DNA of 64,000 nt from Culex pipiens pallens (GCF_016801865.2 NC_068939.1:183682053-183746052), one strand, 5' to 3'. Counted from the first letter of the stretch, positions 1-12,295 are shown. Numbers and translations: made by a program. Notes: generated by a model from the sequence alone, not told the origin.

Positions 1-342
1 AAAAAGTGTTTTTTTGCAAATCAAGTTTTACTGATAAAAAGTTAAATAAAAAAATCACCAATTTTTTTTACAGTGTATAATTTTTTTTCAGTGTAGTCTG
101 TATCCATACCTACAACTTTGCCGAAGACACCAAATCGATCAAAAAATTCCTTCAAAAGATACAGATTTTTGAATTTTCATGCATCATTTTTGTATGGACA
201 GCTGCCAAATTTGTATGGAAAATTATATGGACAAACTAATGATGCAAAATGGCTTCTTTGGGCATACCGAAGGCACCAAAAAAGTTTCAGTCGGATTAAA
301 AAATACAAAAAAAAATGACCGAAATCCTAGAGAACTGCTCAG
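1..342 (+). mobile_element. Foldback family F, right arm (cut by window edge)
   Basis: This matches the right arm of the complete foldback at 7804-9448 nearly base for base. Shared landmarks are AAATCAAGTTTTA, the core CCAAATCGATCAAAAAATTCC near 131 and the tip GAGAACTGCTCAG, which ends at 342. Sequence unlike the family begins immediately after the tip, so 342 is a real element end. The left part lies outside the window. Open frames over it are accidental and recur in every copy. Confidence 0.75.
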
Positions 343-2160
343 CCAAGGAACTGGATGAAATTTTGCTTCAACTTATCGAATAAGCTTAAAGCAGAGCAGA
401 GCAAGTTCTGAGAATCTGGAATCTGCGTCAGATTTTTTATCCTCAATTTTGACAAATCTCAAAACGAAAACCTGATGAAAACCTCAATCATGTTGCTTGA
501 GGGACCAAGAATGTTCAACGGAGGGTAACATATTGGTGAATCTTGTTTTTGTGGTCAGTAATCCCCGCGGGTACACATTTGGCGAACCGAAATTATATGA
601 TTGATGAAGTTGTCCCGTGAAGACTGAGTGCCCACTGGTTTTTCATCATAAGGCTCATATTGTTCGCCATTAGAGCATGTTTCGCTGCGAGCCAAATGTC
701 TTATTTGTGCTTCAATTTGGTCGATGTTGGGATGTTGTTGAAAGTAAATAAAAAAAAACTCTGGCTTTCGAGTTACGCGTCCAGCATCCCCTGCTGCCGA
801 AACTGGGACTCATTCGCTGGACCGTGTGGTTAACGAGTCTTTCGGTGCCTATGATTGATGGCGGTGGGCCTGGACGGTCCGGAATTCAAAAATGACAAAT
901 GGCATCCCATTTATCGGCGTCGTCCCTCTCGAAAAGGACCGCCAGGGGCCGCTGCCAAGATGTAATGTGAAAACATACACACGCCAAAATCAAATAAATA
1001 TTGTTGATGCATTTATGTGAGCCTTGCCGCGCCGGACTGATCCCTTAATTGTGCCACTAACAACGCAGCTCCCAAACCCCCGAGAGATTATCTGTGCCAT
1101 TTTTTGCTCAACATTATTACTGCGTTGTGGCTTCTGCTGATGCTCGGCGGTGGCAACCGAAATGGAAATTGGAAAGGTCAGCTACGTCCGGTTGGCCCCG
1201 CGGGTTAAAACCCAGCACCACGACGGCAGCAGGAGCCAATGTCTAGTGAGTGTACGAAAACACGGGCTTCATAAATTACAGCTTCAACGGCGAGGCATGC
1301 AAACAGGTCGTATATTTTCCCTCATGATATTTACAACCGCCTTTATTATTATTCCACTTCCGGTCCCCCTTTTGTCGGGCCATCCTTCTCCCCGACCCGC
1401 CCCACCTGGTCCCCAAACAGTTTCGCGCCACGTGGAAAAAATATCCTCCCCGCGGCAGAAGCTCCTTGCGAAGAACAGTTCATTGAATTAGAGCAAGCGA
1501 AATGTTCTGCGAACAAACACAGCATAACACACACGTGGGAATAGTTGGGGGTGGGGGTGGGGGAGGGTAAAACACGTGGGACTCTGACAGGCGAAAAGAA
1601 AAACAACATTATGAATGATGCTCTTCGCGCAGTCACAACAACACTGTGGCGGGTTGATGATGGCTCTACTTACAACCACCATTACATGCTGGGAATGTGT
1701 TGCACGTCAGAAAATGGCGGAAATGGCTTCTGGCGTGGCGTGCGAGGAAATACGAGATAATTTGAGCAATAAATTTGGAAATTTCTCGCAGTTCAAATGT
1801 AATTGGACGTGTCTTTCTGCTTAGAAGTATCCTCTATTATAGGCTGAAATAGTATTATTTATATATTTTTCTCAGACGACTTCAAATGAGAGTTGTTAAA
1901 AAATGCCTGTGATGACTTGTTTAGGACGGACGTCTATTAATTCATCGTAGAGCGTCTAATTTCCTAAGAATTCCAGGGAAATTTTAAATTTATTGAAAAT
2001 TGCTCTGAAATTGGTTCTAATTAATATTTTTTTTAAAACTAGTCATACTGTCATACTTCAAACAACACAATGTTTTCAACTATTTGGAGCAAGTTTTTCA
2101 AATATGTTTGCAGTTTTAGGGCACCTCAGACAATAAAAAGAAGTCTTTCAATGATTTGGT
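343..2160. other. Apparently unique noncoding sequence
   Basis: A higher-GC stretch without recognised repeats. Short frames near 1150-1800 overlap on both strands and lack family motifs, so I call no gene. It contains a poly-G/T tract near 1547-1566. It is probably intronic or intergenic DNA. Confidence 0.4.
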
Positions 2161-2600
2161 TTTATTATGGTTTTTAGTAGAGGTGGGCAAAACCGCTCCT
2201 TTTTAGGAGCCGCTAATTCTCGGATGAGTTTTCAAAAAGCCGTAAGAACCATTGGTAAACAAAGCTCTTTTTGCATCGGTATTCAACCTTCTTACGAAAA
2301 ACCAATTTCAAAAATGCTTGAAATTGTTCATCTACACGTCCTTCAAGAGCCCCAAACTAAAAATAAAGGAAATTTTGTTTCAATTTGGAGAAAAACGAAA
2401 ATTAGTATCGGAGGTCACGGTGGCTCTTACGGCTTTTTGAAAACTCATCCGAGAATTTGTGTTCGCTCTTTAAAAAGAGCAGCTGTTTTGAACGGCTCTT
2501 TCGCTCTTTTTCAAAATTTTGATAAAAAGGTTATTTTTAAGAATGGTGTGATTTTCAAAGTTATTTCACATTGGACATTAGTTAAATCATTTGAAAAAAA
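2161..2600. repeat. Candidate dispersed repeat with AAGAGC/GCTCTT words
   Basis: It begins with AGAGGTGGGCAAAACCGCTC and repeatedly carries short inverted words (GGAGC...GCTCC, AAGAGC...GCTCTT). The 146-codon frame here depends on these words and is not protein-like. A comparable inverted motif (GAACCGCGGTTC) occurs near 5149. Ends and target duplication were not resolved. Confidence 0.35.
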
Positions 2601-3098
2601 TATCTAAAACCAAGAAGATGTACTTGAAACCCATAGGTCTTGGCGGTCTCAACGTCAAGATTTCTACTCGAACCTAAACGTTGAAATAATTGAATGGCAT
2701 CCAAACTTAAATCTACGATTTTGGAGAATTTGCTATCAATATTAAAAATGCGTTTATTTTTGCTAAAATTGAACTAATGCTGAATTTTTTTTTGGAGAAA
2801 ATATTCTGTGAACTCTTTTTTACATTCTGATTTAATCGATAAAGTCTATAAACGCTGATGTTTAATCGGGCAAGAGAATTTATTTTTTCTCCAAAAATGT
2901 CTCAGCTATTTAGTAGATTTTAGGTAATATGTATGTTACAAGCTAAGCAATTTTAAATGCTCAATTTTTATTCGGGTAATACTTTAATGTACGAGCAGTT
3001 GTACAATGAAAAGTTTGTCTCATTTTGTTTAAAAAATAATTTACTTTTTGAAGAAAAGTCTGAAACTGAAAATGAGTTTGAAAACTTTTAAGTGGTAT
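2601..3098. other. AT-rich noncoding sequence
   Basis: AT-rich DNA with no convincing gene, tRNA or complete inverted repeat. It ends at the CCCGAGCAG tip at 3099. Confidence 0.35.
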
Positions 3099-3429
3099 CC
3101 CGAGCAGACGAAAATAACTTGGGAAGGTCAGTTTTTGATATTGTGAGAAGATCGAAATATGTTATTGGGATGATCGGATTAGTTGTTAAAATAACAAAAA
3201 TCAATAACAAAGATTTGTTCGAAGAATAACTTAAACTGTTATTATGTTGTTATTGCAATAACAAACCAATAACACAGAAGGAATCATGAAGGAATAACAA
3301 GATTTGTTATTTTGTGCGGAGAGGTGGAGCAGCATAATAACAAAAATTGTTATGTCTCCATAACAAAAAAAGTTATTGTTTTGGTTTATTTGCCATTTGC
3401 AAATAAACCTGCAGTTGCCATAACTCTTC

Positions 3430-3660
3430 TGTACTAGTCAGGGCTGCAGAGTCGGGTTCCTTCAAGCGACTTTGAATCCATACTTTGAAGACAACTCCGA
3501 CTCTGGATGCAGGATATGACGTCAACGCCGACTTCAGCTCTCCAAAAATACCCGACTTCACAGATTCCGACTCCAAGTGAAAGTTGCTGAAAATTAGCTG
3601 AATCCGATGCCGTCTCCGAGGTCTCACTCCAGCTCGAACTTCAACGTCAGCTCCGACTTT
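3430..3660. repeat. Degenerate CCGACT/GACTCC minisatellite-like block
   Basis: The word CCGACT and its variants (ACTCCGACTC, GCCGACTTC, TTCCGACTCC) recur irregularly over about 230 bp inside the 3099-4969 element. It looks like a decayed short tandem repeat that inserted into or expanded within the MITE. No coding potential is seen. Confidence 0.45.
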
Positions 3661-3759
3661 CTCGCTATGTGAAAAAAATAACAGTTTTTGTTATTCACAT
3701 TTCAAAAATTCTCAATAAATAAAAAAATTCCATTAGGGAATACAACACAAATAAAAAAC

Positions 3760-4190
3760 AACTTTCAAAAGTTAATTTTATCAGATTAATTTAAGCTTAA
3801 AGACCCCATTTCATGGTCAAATAAATGACCACGATAAAATTGGTCAAAATTATTTCATAGTTCTAGCCAATTTTAGTAAAGTCCCTTAGGGGGAAACAAT
3901 AAAAAAAATCAACTTTCAAAATTTTAACTTTTTAGAATAATTTTAGCTTAAGGACCCCATTTCATGGCCAAAATAATGACCCCGTCGAAATTGGTCAAAA
4001 TTATCCCATAGTATTAGCCATTTTAAACAAAGTCCTTAGGGGGTATATCAAATAATTAAAAAAAATCAACTCTCAAAATTTCAACTTTTAAGAATAATTT
4101 TAGCTTAAGGTCCCCATTTCATGGCTAAAATAATGACCCCGACGAAAATGGTCAAAATTATACCGAAGATCTAAACATATTGAACAAAAG
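3760..4190. repeat. Three tandem copies of a ~150-157 bp module
   Basis: The phrase AGCTTAA(A/G)G(A/T)CCCCATTTCA starts near 3794, 3945 and 4102, giving periods of about 151 and 157 bp. Each copy also carries GGTCAAAATTAT and TTAGGGGG-type words. Related words (GGTCAAAATTTTCCCATAG, AGGGGGTATATCAA) form the tandem module of the separate family at 42433-43282. The two families therefore share a core. Confidence 0.75.
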
Positions 4191-4255
4191 AAAAAATAAT
4201 AACAGATTGTGTTATGGACACTTAAAAACTTTTCATTTTGTGCTATTCATGGTAA

Positions 4256-4702
4256 CCCGAACAGACGGTAATAACTAAATTCATGCCATTTCAATAACAA
4301 ATACTGTTAAAATAACAGAAAGTGTTATGGAATATTCTTGCAAAATCCATTTTTGCATAAGAGTTCAATAACAGTTATTGTTATCATAACAAAATTAGTT
4401 ATCGATCTGATATTGATTGAAAGCCAGACCAACTTTGGAATAACATTTTTTGTTATGGAAGAATACCTCCAACTGTTATTGGGATGATCGGATTAGTTGT
4501 TAAAATAACAAAAAAGAATAACGAAGATTTGTTCGAAGAATAACTGAAAATGTTATATGCCTGTTATTACAATAACAATTCAATAACAAAAAAATCATAA
4601 CAACGAATAACAAATCTTGTTATTAATAACATAAAATGTTATTGGCCTAGTATTTTCCAATATCAAGAAATGTTATTCCCAAGTTATTTCCGTCTGCTCG
4701 GG
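4256..4702. mobile_element. Nested short copy of the CCCGAGCAG / AATAAC MITE
   Basis: The left tip is CCCGAACAGACGGTAATAAC (4256). The right tip is the inverse form AAGTTATTTCCGTCTGCTCGGG-type sequence ending at 4702. The right subterminal part (from about 4475) repeats the left end of the outer element (GGGATGATCGGATTAGTTG). Nesting is the simplest reading of four tips in the order left, left, right, right. Confidence 0.6.
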
Positions 4703-5246
4703 AATTTTATTTCTAAGTCAGAATACCAAACGAATAACAAATCTTGTTATTGGTGGAGTTTTTGAAATGTATCACATTTCCTCTTATTAGCGTGTTATTA
4801 AACATTTTCATTTTTCTTATTAGCGTGTTATTAAACATTTTCAGTATAATATTACTTCAATACCAAATCTTGTTATTTTATCAGAAACTGTTATTACTTT
4901 TCTCTTTAAGTTGAAGTTCAGGATTTGTTATTGAAATATTATTAATTTTGTTATTACCGTCTGCCCGGGGTTGTTGTATTGAGATTAATTTTTATCAGCA
5001 ATTATTTTTCAATTTGTAATTGCATTTTCTATTTTAAAAACAAATTTTATACTTCAATTTGTTCGATATTCAATTAATTATATTTATAACAAGTTAAAAA
5101 ATCATTCCATCTTGGAATGGTTATTTCAAATGGGGAGTTTAAAAAAGAACCGCGGTTCTTTTTTTGTGAGCCATGGTTCGTTCGAACTTTTTTCGTAAGT
5201 CTTTTGCATCTTAGGCTCTCTCCACAAAAAATTTGACATCACCTCG

Positions 5247-5764
5247 ACGTCGTCGTGCTATCATGTCGCACCCGCCATTTTGACGTTCCGAGAAAAACGC
5301 GTTTTAATGTTTGACCTTGAATAAACAAAAACGAAAGCACGCAATGTAAACAATAACAAACACGTTTTGTTTGGCTGACCATTCTGTGCATTGTCCCAAA
5401 GTTTGGTTGATGTTGGTTGCTGGAGTCCCGAGTTATAATTACAAATGTTTACGGTAGTCTAGCTTGTACGTGCGACAAACGCATCCTGACTTTCCTGGCC
5501 TGGAATCCCTCTGGCCTTTTGTCGCACTTACATCAATTTTCATGGAGTGACAAGATAGCACGACAAGATTGAAACTACTTTCATATGTAAAGTGACAAAA
5601 ATGCACGGAGTTATTTCGGTTTTTGTTGAATATCTCAGGATTGAAATCGAATTTTGGGGATCTGTGAAGGTCAAAAGGTGAGGCATTGTGAGCTGCGCAT
5701 AATGGCGTTCTTAACTCAATTTGGCCCAAAATGCACGTACGACAAGTTAGCACGATGGCGACGA
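5247..5764. mobile_element. Candidate TIR element with CGTCGTGCTA termini
   Basis: The left side carries CGTCGTCGTGCTATCATGTC. The inverse of the right side (5725-5764) carries TCGTGCTAACTTGTCGTACG, so the termini are inverted and similar. The interior has no recognisable transposase. Exact ends and target duplication are unresolved. Confidence 0.4.
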
Positions 5765-7803
5765 CCTGCAAATTTTACTTTTAAACTTAAAAATCAAAAA
5801 ATCTCTGAGAAATCAAATTTTCTTGCAGTGTATTTTTTCAAAAAGCCTGTCCAATTTCCTACAAGTTTGTCTCAGAACACTTTTTGATAAGATGCAACGG
5901 CTTTGAGATACAGCAATATTCAAATTACTAAATATAAAACGTTAAAATGATTTCAATAGCTTACGCTCTTTTCAAATGGCATTCTCGAGTGCAACTTGCT
6001 TCATATACACAAAAATGGCTTTTATAAGCCGAGGATAACATGTCTTCATTGAAATCGGAAACGTTCGTGTACAAGTTGTTGTGTACCGTACAACTCAACG
6101 GCTTTTGTGGAACAATTTTGTTCAATTTGAAGATTTTAGGTAAGAATCACATAGTTTGAAAATAGCCGCTTAGTTCTCACCTTTATAAACACTCTTACAA
6201 AAACACACATTTCCTCACAATTAAAAAAAGCTCGTCACTCACATTTATTGCACGTTACATTTTCTGCCCTGAGTGTCGGCGCGCCCATTCAGCAGGTTTC
6301 AAGTTATCCTGGCGCAGTTACGAGTCCGGTAAAAAACTTGTATTTATTTGCATAAAACTTTTTCTTATCGCTGGCACGAGGAGGGCAACTTTCTAGTTGG
6401 TAGCGGTGGTTGTTCACCAGAAAACTGCAGAACTGCAAACATTTTAACTGCTGCTGCTGCTGCAATGCCCCTGCATGTTTCCTTCTCCACCCTCATGGAT
6501 TCAGTTAATTCAACTTTTTTTTACTATCCCTACCTCACCGTACTAAAGAGTGTAACCCAAGAGTGCCATTTTGATTGTCCAGACGGTGTTGGGGTTCGAA
6601 GTGGGTGGTGGTGACCGGCCTTGGCCCACGAGGAGGAAATTTATTTACAACCCGCTTCTGCAGTCGCGCCTTGTTTTTTTATTTTCCTAGGAGTGCCTTC
6701 GCCAAGAACCGGCTAAGTACATTTAAATTGCAGTTTATTAAATTCAGTTTAGCGATGTTGTTTGCCCGTGCTCTCGTCGTGCCACTTTTTATCACTTGGC
6801 ACAGCCGGAAAAAGCGCGCGCGGAGCCACCGAGGATAATTTATGAACTTCTTTTGGATTTGCGGAAAATCCCACCTCCAGGAAGGTGAATAATTAGCGCA
6901 GGAAAGCTGCGTCATAATTGCTTTTTTGTTTGTTTGATTTTATCAATTCTCGCTGGCTGGTGTGTATTTTTTTCTGCTGAGAAATATATTTTTTTTCTGC
7001 GGAAAAATATATTGAAATTTGCTTGCTGAAATTGGTAATTCCGTACAAAAGCAAGTTCAAGTCTAACAGCTCTGGCAAGGCGTTCTCAAATATTTGTCGT
7101 TTTACGTATATCGATTCGTCGAGAATTGAATTTTATACGATCCAAAACCGTCGTCCGGATTCGATACCTTTCTATATTACATGTTGTACCAGGTAGAGTA
7201 AACTTCCGCTGCACGAAAAGTGGAAGTATCGGATCGAGATGTATCAGCGATATGTTTATTGAGCAAGCTACGTTTTTCCTGTAAGGTACATCTTTTTTCA
7301 TAATGCAAACGACTTCATGTAGCGTTGCTATATATATTGGTAATCCGGATGAAATTGTGTTTGCAAAATGGTACTTTCGCCGGATGATGATTGCTGTAGC
7401 GGGCTTTGTCAACCGCGATAGGGTAAAGGGGGCCAAAAATGTCCGGATTTTTTTTTATATATTTTTTGCTGGCTCACAATAAACTGTTTTCAAAACGATG
7501 AATTCTGCACTTTATTTTAATAAATACTGATAAAATCTAACTTAAAAATATGGCAAAGGGGATTTCCCTTTACCCTTTATGACTTCATCACTCCGTTCTG
7601 TGTAGCATTGATATGAATAAAAAAAATCGATTATAAGAACATGTCAACTTGTTGATTTTATTCAAAGGCATTTTTGATTGATATATTTGTTCAGTGAGTT
7701 AAAGCAAAAGCAAAATGATGGCAAATGTCTATCAAGTCAAAGGTGAAAAAAAGCCAAATGTATGTAATTGTAAAGTTTAGGCAGTTGGAAATATTTTTCA
7801 TAG
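5765..7803. other. Noncoding sequence, part unique and part AT-rich
   Basis: The middle (about 6180-6950) has higher GC and looks unique. The frames at 6348-6614 and 6575-6838 show no domain and overlap frames on the opposite strand. The rest is AT-rich. I see no supported gene. Confidence 0.35.
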
Positions 7804-9448
7804 TTGAGCAATTCTATACGAAATCGGTCTTTTTTCGTAAAATTTTAATTTTTGTATTTTTTAATCCGACTGAAACTTTTTTGTTGCCTTTGGTTTGCCC
7901 AAAGAAGCCATTTTGCATCATTAGTTTGTCCATATAATTTTCCATACAAATTTGGCAGCTGTCCATACAAAAATGATGCATGAAAATTCAAAAATCTGTA
8001 TCTTTTGAAGGAATTTTTTGATCGATTTGGTGTCTTGGGCAAAGTTGTAGGTATGGATATGGACTACACTGGAAAAAAATGATACACGGTAAAAAAAAAT
8101 TTGGTGATTTTTTATTTAACTTTTTGTCACTAAAACTTGATTTGCAAAAAAACACTATTTTTAATTTTTTTTTATTTTTTGATATGTTTTAGAGGACATC
8201 AAATGCCAACTTTTCAGAAATTTCCAGGTTGTGCAAAAAATCTTTGAGCGAGTTATAAATTTTTGAATCAATACTGATTTTTTCAAAAAATCGAAAAATT
8301 GGTCGCAAAAATTTTTCAACTTCATTTTTCGATGTAAAATCAAATTTGCAATCAAAAAGTACTTTAGTGAAATTTTGATAAAGTGCACCGTTTTCAAGTT
8401 AAATCCATTTTTAGGTGACTTTTTTTGAAAATAGTCGAAGTTTTTCATTTTTTTAAATTAGTGCACATGTTTGCCCACCAAACATTCAATATTACGCCCT
8501 TTTAAAATGTTTGTCCTGGTTTAAAAATTTTGAAAATATTTTTTTCGAAAAGATCGGAAAAATTCACGACTGTTTCATATTTTAACATTGAAAATCGGAC
8601 CATTAATGCTGAGATATCGACATTAGAAAATGGTGTGTTGTTTGGGTGAGACTTAGAAAACATCAATTTTCCTGTTTTTAAACCTTTGCATGGCAATATC
8701 TCAGCAACTAAGGGTCGTATCAACAAAGTTCAAAAGTGCAAAATATAGAGAATTTTCTCAGCTTTTCAAAAATATTTTTTTCAAAAGTGGGCAAACATGT
8801 GCACTAATTTAAAAAAATGAAAAACTTCGACTATTTTCAAAAAAGTCACCTAAAAATGGATTTAACTTGAAAACGGTGCACTTTATCAAAATTTCACTAA
8901 AGTACTTTTTGATTGCAAATTTGGATTTACATCGAAAAATGAAGTTAAAAAAATTTTGCGACCAATTTTTCGATTTTTTGATAAAATCAGTATTGATTCA
9001 AAAATTCATAACACGCCCAAAGATTTTTTGCCCATTCTGGAAATTTCTGAAAAGTTGGCATTTGATGTCCTCTAAAACATATCAAAAAATAAAAAAAATA
9101 TAAAAATAGTATTTTTTTGCAAATCAAGTTTTAGTGACAAAAAGTTAAATAAAAATCACCAAAAAATTTTTTACCGTGTATCATTTTTTTCCAGTGTAGT
9201 CCATATCCATACCTATAACTTTGCCGAAGACACCAAATCGATCAAAAAATTCCTTCAAAAGATACAGATTTTTGAATTTTTATACATCATTTTTGTATGG
9301 ACAGCTGCCAAATTTGTATGGAAAATTATATGGACAAATTAATGATGCAAAATGGCTTCTTTGGGCATACCGAAGGCACCAAAAAAGTTACAGTCGGATT
9401 AAAAAATACAAAAAAATCGAATGACCGAAATCTGAGAGAACTGCTCAG
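7804..9448. mobile_element. Foldback family F, complete (arms ~630-650 bp)
   Basis: The left arm (7804 to about 8480) and right arm (about 8785 to 9448) are near-perfect inverted copies. GTGCACATGTTTGCCCAC at 8461 answers GTGGGCAAACATGTGCAC near 8786. The tips are TGAGCA(A/G)TTCT and the inverse CTGCTCAG. A ~300-bp loop contains ATATCTCAGCAACTAA and the loop is conserved in the copies at 20520-21190 and 57010-57994. No transposase is present. A transcript would fold into a very long hairpin. Confidence 0.8.
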
Positions 9449-10817
9449 TTTTTGTCTCCCCTTTCCTTCAAAAACGGTCTGAAAAATCAGGGTGCAAAAA
9501 AATATTTAAAAAAAAATGTAATTCAATGTAATTTTTTGTGCAAACATCGAAAAAAAGCAGTCTGAAGTCTATTTTTAACATGTTAAAGTTGATTTAAAAA
9601 TATTTTAAATTTTTGTGAATTTTCGTTCCTCAAAATATTTTTTTTCTTTGAATTTTTGAAAACAAAGGAATGCAAACCGATTGTACTGCTTCCATGCCTT
9701 TTTGCATTGATTTTTTGAAATTCTGGCTTGATATATAAAAAACAGAGTAAAAAAATAACTAAAAGGATCAAAGTATAAAATGAACGGATATCCAAGCAAG
9801 TAAAGAAAATAAAACCAGAATATTAGTTAATGAAATGCAAAACAAAATCAATGCAAAATTGAAACTGAAAATGAAATAAAAAAGTACGGTGAATTAAAAA
9901 AAATCTTTTCAAAAACTATATAATACATAAACAAACAAACCAATTTTTAAACCAAAAAAGGTTAAGTAATAGCGAAATAAATTTAAATAATCTCAGCCAA
10001 AATTTGTACAAATTAATGTAAGAATACTCAAATTTGTTTTCATTGCAAAAAATTAAGAGAGATAAAAACTTCGTTTTTGAAGCTTAATCAAAGCAATGAA
10101 AACAAAAAAAATGTAAGAGTAAGAGTAGTATGTTTAAAAATTGTATTAAAACGGCAAGACGAAGGCAAAATTTATGGCAAAATGAATTTGCAATAAAAAT
10201 AAATCAAGCTAAATGATATAATTTTACTCCAAAAATGGCGTTGATGCAATATTGAAAATAATCAGGTCACAGAATAAGAATTTGATGTTGAAATAGGAAC
10301 TAAAAAATGGACAAAAATTTTTAATGACTTGATTTTCAATAGTTCTCATAATAATCTGGAAATAAAACTAAATCTTAATTATTGCAAATTGTAAGTAAAA
10401 TCATTTAAAGAAAAAAAGTTAATTTAAGACAAATCGAAATAAAGTTTAGTAAAAGCGAAGTTAAATCAACATTAAAGCAAATTTAAAGAAATTTAAAAGC
10501 AAAGATAAAGATAAATAAATGCTAGTCTTTTATGCTATTTATGAAAGCTGAATAAAAACAAACAATAGTCAAATTATTATCAAAAGCTTGATGAAAGCTA
10601 AACTCATTCAAAATAAGCTCAGAAATGTAATTTCGTTGAAAAATAGTTTTTAAAAACTGTGCTCATGTTCCCAACAATTTGATATTTTTCAAAAACTTTT
10701 AAATGAATAGAACTAACTCTTCTTGCACACTTTTACTATAGATGTTTACTGATATCAAAATAATAAATGGAAAAGGAAAAAGTGAAAAATACCTTTTTTC
10801 GAGATCTTCTCCTTGTA
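9449..10817. other. Strongly A-rich (+ strand) noncoding tract
   Basis: From about 9780 to 10700 the plus strand is conspicuously rich in A over T, built from words such as GAAAA, AAAAT and AAAGC, without a fixed period. The bias stands out against the T/A-balanced neighbours. No gene or terminal repeats are visible. Confidence 0.4.
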
Positions 10818-11393
10818 GAGTAGCCCGGGGCAAGTGTGCGCCACCTAACAAACATCGTTCTGGTTTCTACTGATAATGCACGATTTATCATTCGACCTTG
10901 TTAACAAAAGGAAGCTATATCAATTGCCTAAAAAACGTATTACCAGACTTAAAAAAAAAAAAAAAAACCAAAACAAATGTGTGGTTCGGGATATATGCTA
11001 AATTTTTAAAAATCACAAATGCGCACTCTTGCCCCGGCCTTGGGGCAAGTGTGCGCACTGTACGGGGCAAGAGTGTGCATTGGATATTATAATTTGCTTA
11101 TGATCTATTTCACCTATTTAAGTTTTAGGTTTAAGGTTGTTTTTCAGTCAAAATACAATGAATTCCACGATATTTCAAAAAGAAATAATCAAAAGGGTAT
11201 TTGTGACAAGTATTTTAATGTTTCGATAATTTCAATTTATAAAAACTGTCATATTTAAGGTTATTTGTAATAAACTTTAATGTTTTTTGCATGGATATCA
11301 TTTTTTAATCGTTTCAACATGTTTTTGATATAAATCAATCGATTTGAGCAACTTTATTTTTCTCCATATAAGACTTTAGGTGAAATAAAAAAC

Positions 11394-11472
11394 CGGCTCC
11401 CTGGCTTAATGGTTGCGGCTTCTGCCTCGAAAGCAGAAGGTTCAGGGATCAAATCCCGGTCGGTTCCCTTGA
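11394..11472 (+). repeat. tRNA-Ser(CGA)-like module
   Basis: A-box-like TGGCTTAATGGTTG is followed by a perfect anticodon hairpin TCTGC-CTCGAAA-GCAGA. The loop would place CGA as anticodon. A B-box-like GATCAAATCC sits in a GGGA/TCCC stem. The acceptor can pair AACCGGC with GTCGGTT but is offset from the A box, so this is more likely a tRNA-derived repeat than a working gene. It faces the minus-strand module about 55 bp downstream. Confidence 0.55.
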
Positions 11473-11525
11473 AATTTGGAATCAGGAATTTAACTTTGCA
11501 TATAATAAAAAATAAAAAACGTTAG

Positions 11526-11605
11526 GAATCAGGTGGGATTCGGACTCACACCTTTGGATTGATGGTCTGGGACGCTAACCAGTCAGCCATCATGGAGTTA
11601 ATGCT
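11526..11605 (-). repeat. tRNA-like module, antisense partner
   Basis: On the minus strand it reads A-box-like TGGCTGACTGGTTAGCG, then AATCCAAAGG, then B-box-like GAGTCCGAATCCCACC. The AATCCAAAGG element before the T arm also occurs in the modules at 26740-26814 and 47530-47590. It points toward the plus-strand module at 11394. Confidence 0.5.
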
Positions 11606-11819
11606 CTAGAACTGAATTGATCCGTAATGGCGAAATAATGTGACAAGGTATAACATATCAAACCATTACACCCAAAATTCAGAGTCGTGAGAATCGTTCC
11701 CTCAAAATTTATTGAGGGCTCAAACCAAAATCGAAAGAATAATGCTACCAACTCACACCATCATAACAAATGTGTTCATTCGTTCATTCATACAATAAAT
11801 CTCCAACTAGAGTCATACA

Positions 11820-11890
11820 TTGCTGTGGTGGCCGAGGCAGTTAAGTCATTGGGTTAAACTGTCAAAGTCTCTGGTCGACACTTTTGGTTT
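11820..11890 (+). repeat. Degenerate tRNA-Ser/Leu-like A-box region
   Basis: GGTGGCCGAGGCAGTTAAG resembles the A box of a type II (Ser/Leu) tRNA. The rest of the cloverleaf is not clear. It is the third tRNA-like segment inside the TIR element 10818-12295 and probably a decayed SINE head. Confidence 0.35.
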
Positions 11891-12295
11891 GTTGTTATTG
11901 ACGGATGAACTTTTTTTTGCAGATGAACCTCGAGGGGATAATTCTCTCGTCCATCTCGAGCTGTGTTATCTGTGTCTGTGGATGGTACCACTATTCTCTC
12001 GATTCGAGGCCATTATTCTATTGGACTAGCGCTGCCCAGTTTTGGGTGTAGTAATTACCTCAGTTAACAAGCTGTATACCAGTTTTTTTTTTCGTTAATC
12101 TTAGGTATCGTAAAGTTTGTATCAAACATGAAATTTACTAACAAAATAGCATTCTTGGCCCAAAAATAAAACGCTTAATTTTTTTTCAATTTCTTTCCCC
12201 GGACAAATAGCATACCCATAGACACATTCACCAGCTAAATATTGGAAATGTTCATTGCAATCAAGGCTGGTGCGCACTCTTGCCCCGGTTTACTC

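Larger units (their letters stand above)
3099..4969. mobile_element. MITE family 'CCCGAGCAG', AATAAC-word type (outer element)
   Basis: The left tip CCCGAGCAGACGAAAATAAC (3099) is inverted at the right as GTTATTACCGTCTGCCCGGG (to 4969). Between them the words AATAAC/GTTATT recur dozens of times, mostly as palindromic pairs separated by a few bases. No transposase frame is present, so the element is non-autonomous. A second element with the same tips (4256-4702) is nested inside. No clear target duplication is visible. Superfamily is unknown. Confidence 0.65.
10818..12295. mobile_element. TIR element with GGGGCAAGTGTGCGC termini and TA target
   Basis: The left end GAGTAGCCCGGGGCAAGTGT (10818) is the inverse of the right end, which reads GAGTAAACCGGGGCAAGAGT on the other strand. 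TA flanks both sides (10816-10817 and 12296-12297), as in Tc1/mariner-type MITEs. Extra copies of the terminal motif lie inside at 11021-11036, 11042-11058 and 11063-11079. A small element may therefore be followed by later additions, including tRNA-like modules. No transposase frame is present. Confidence 0.6.
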
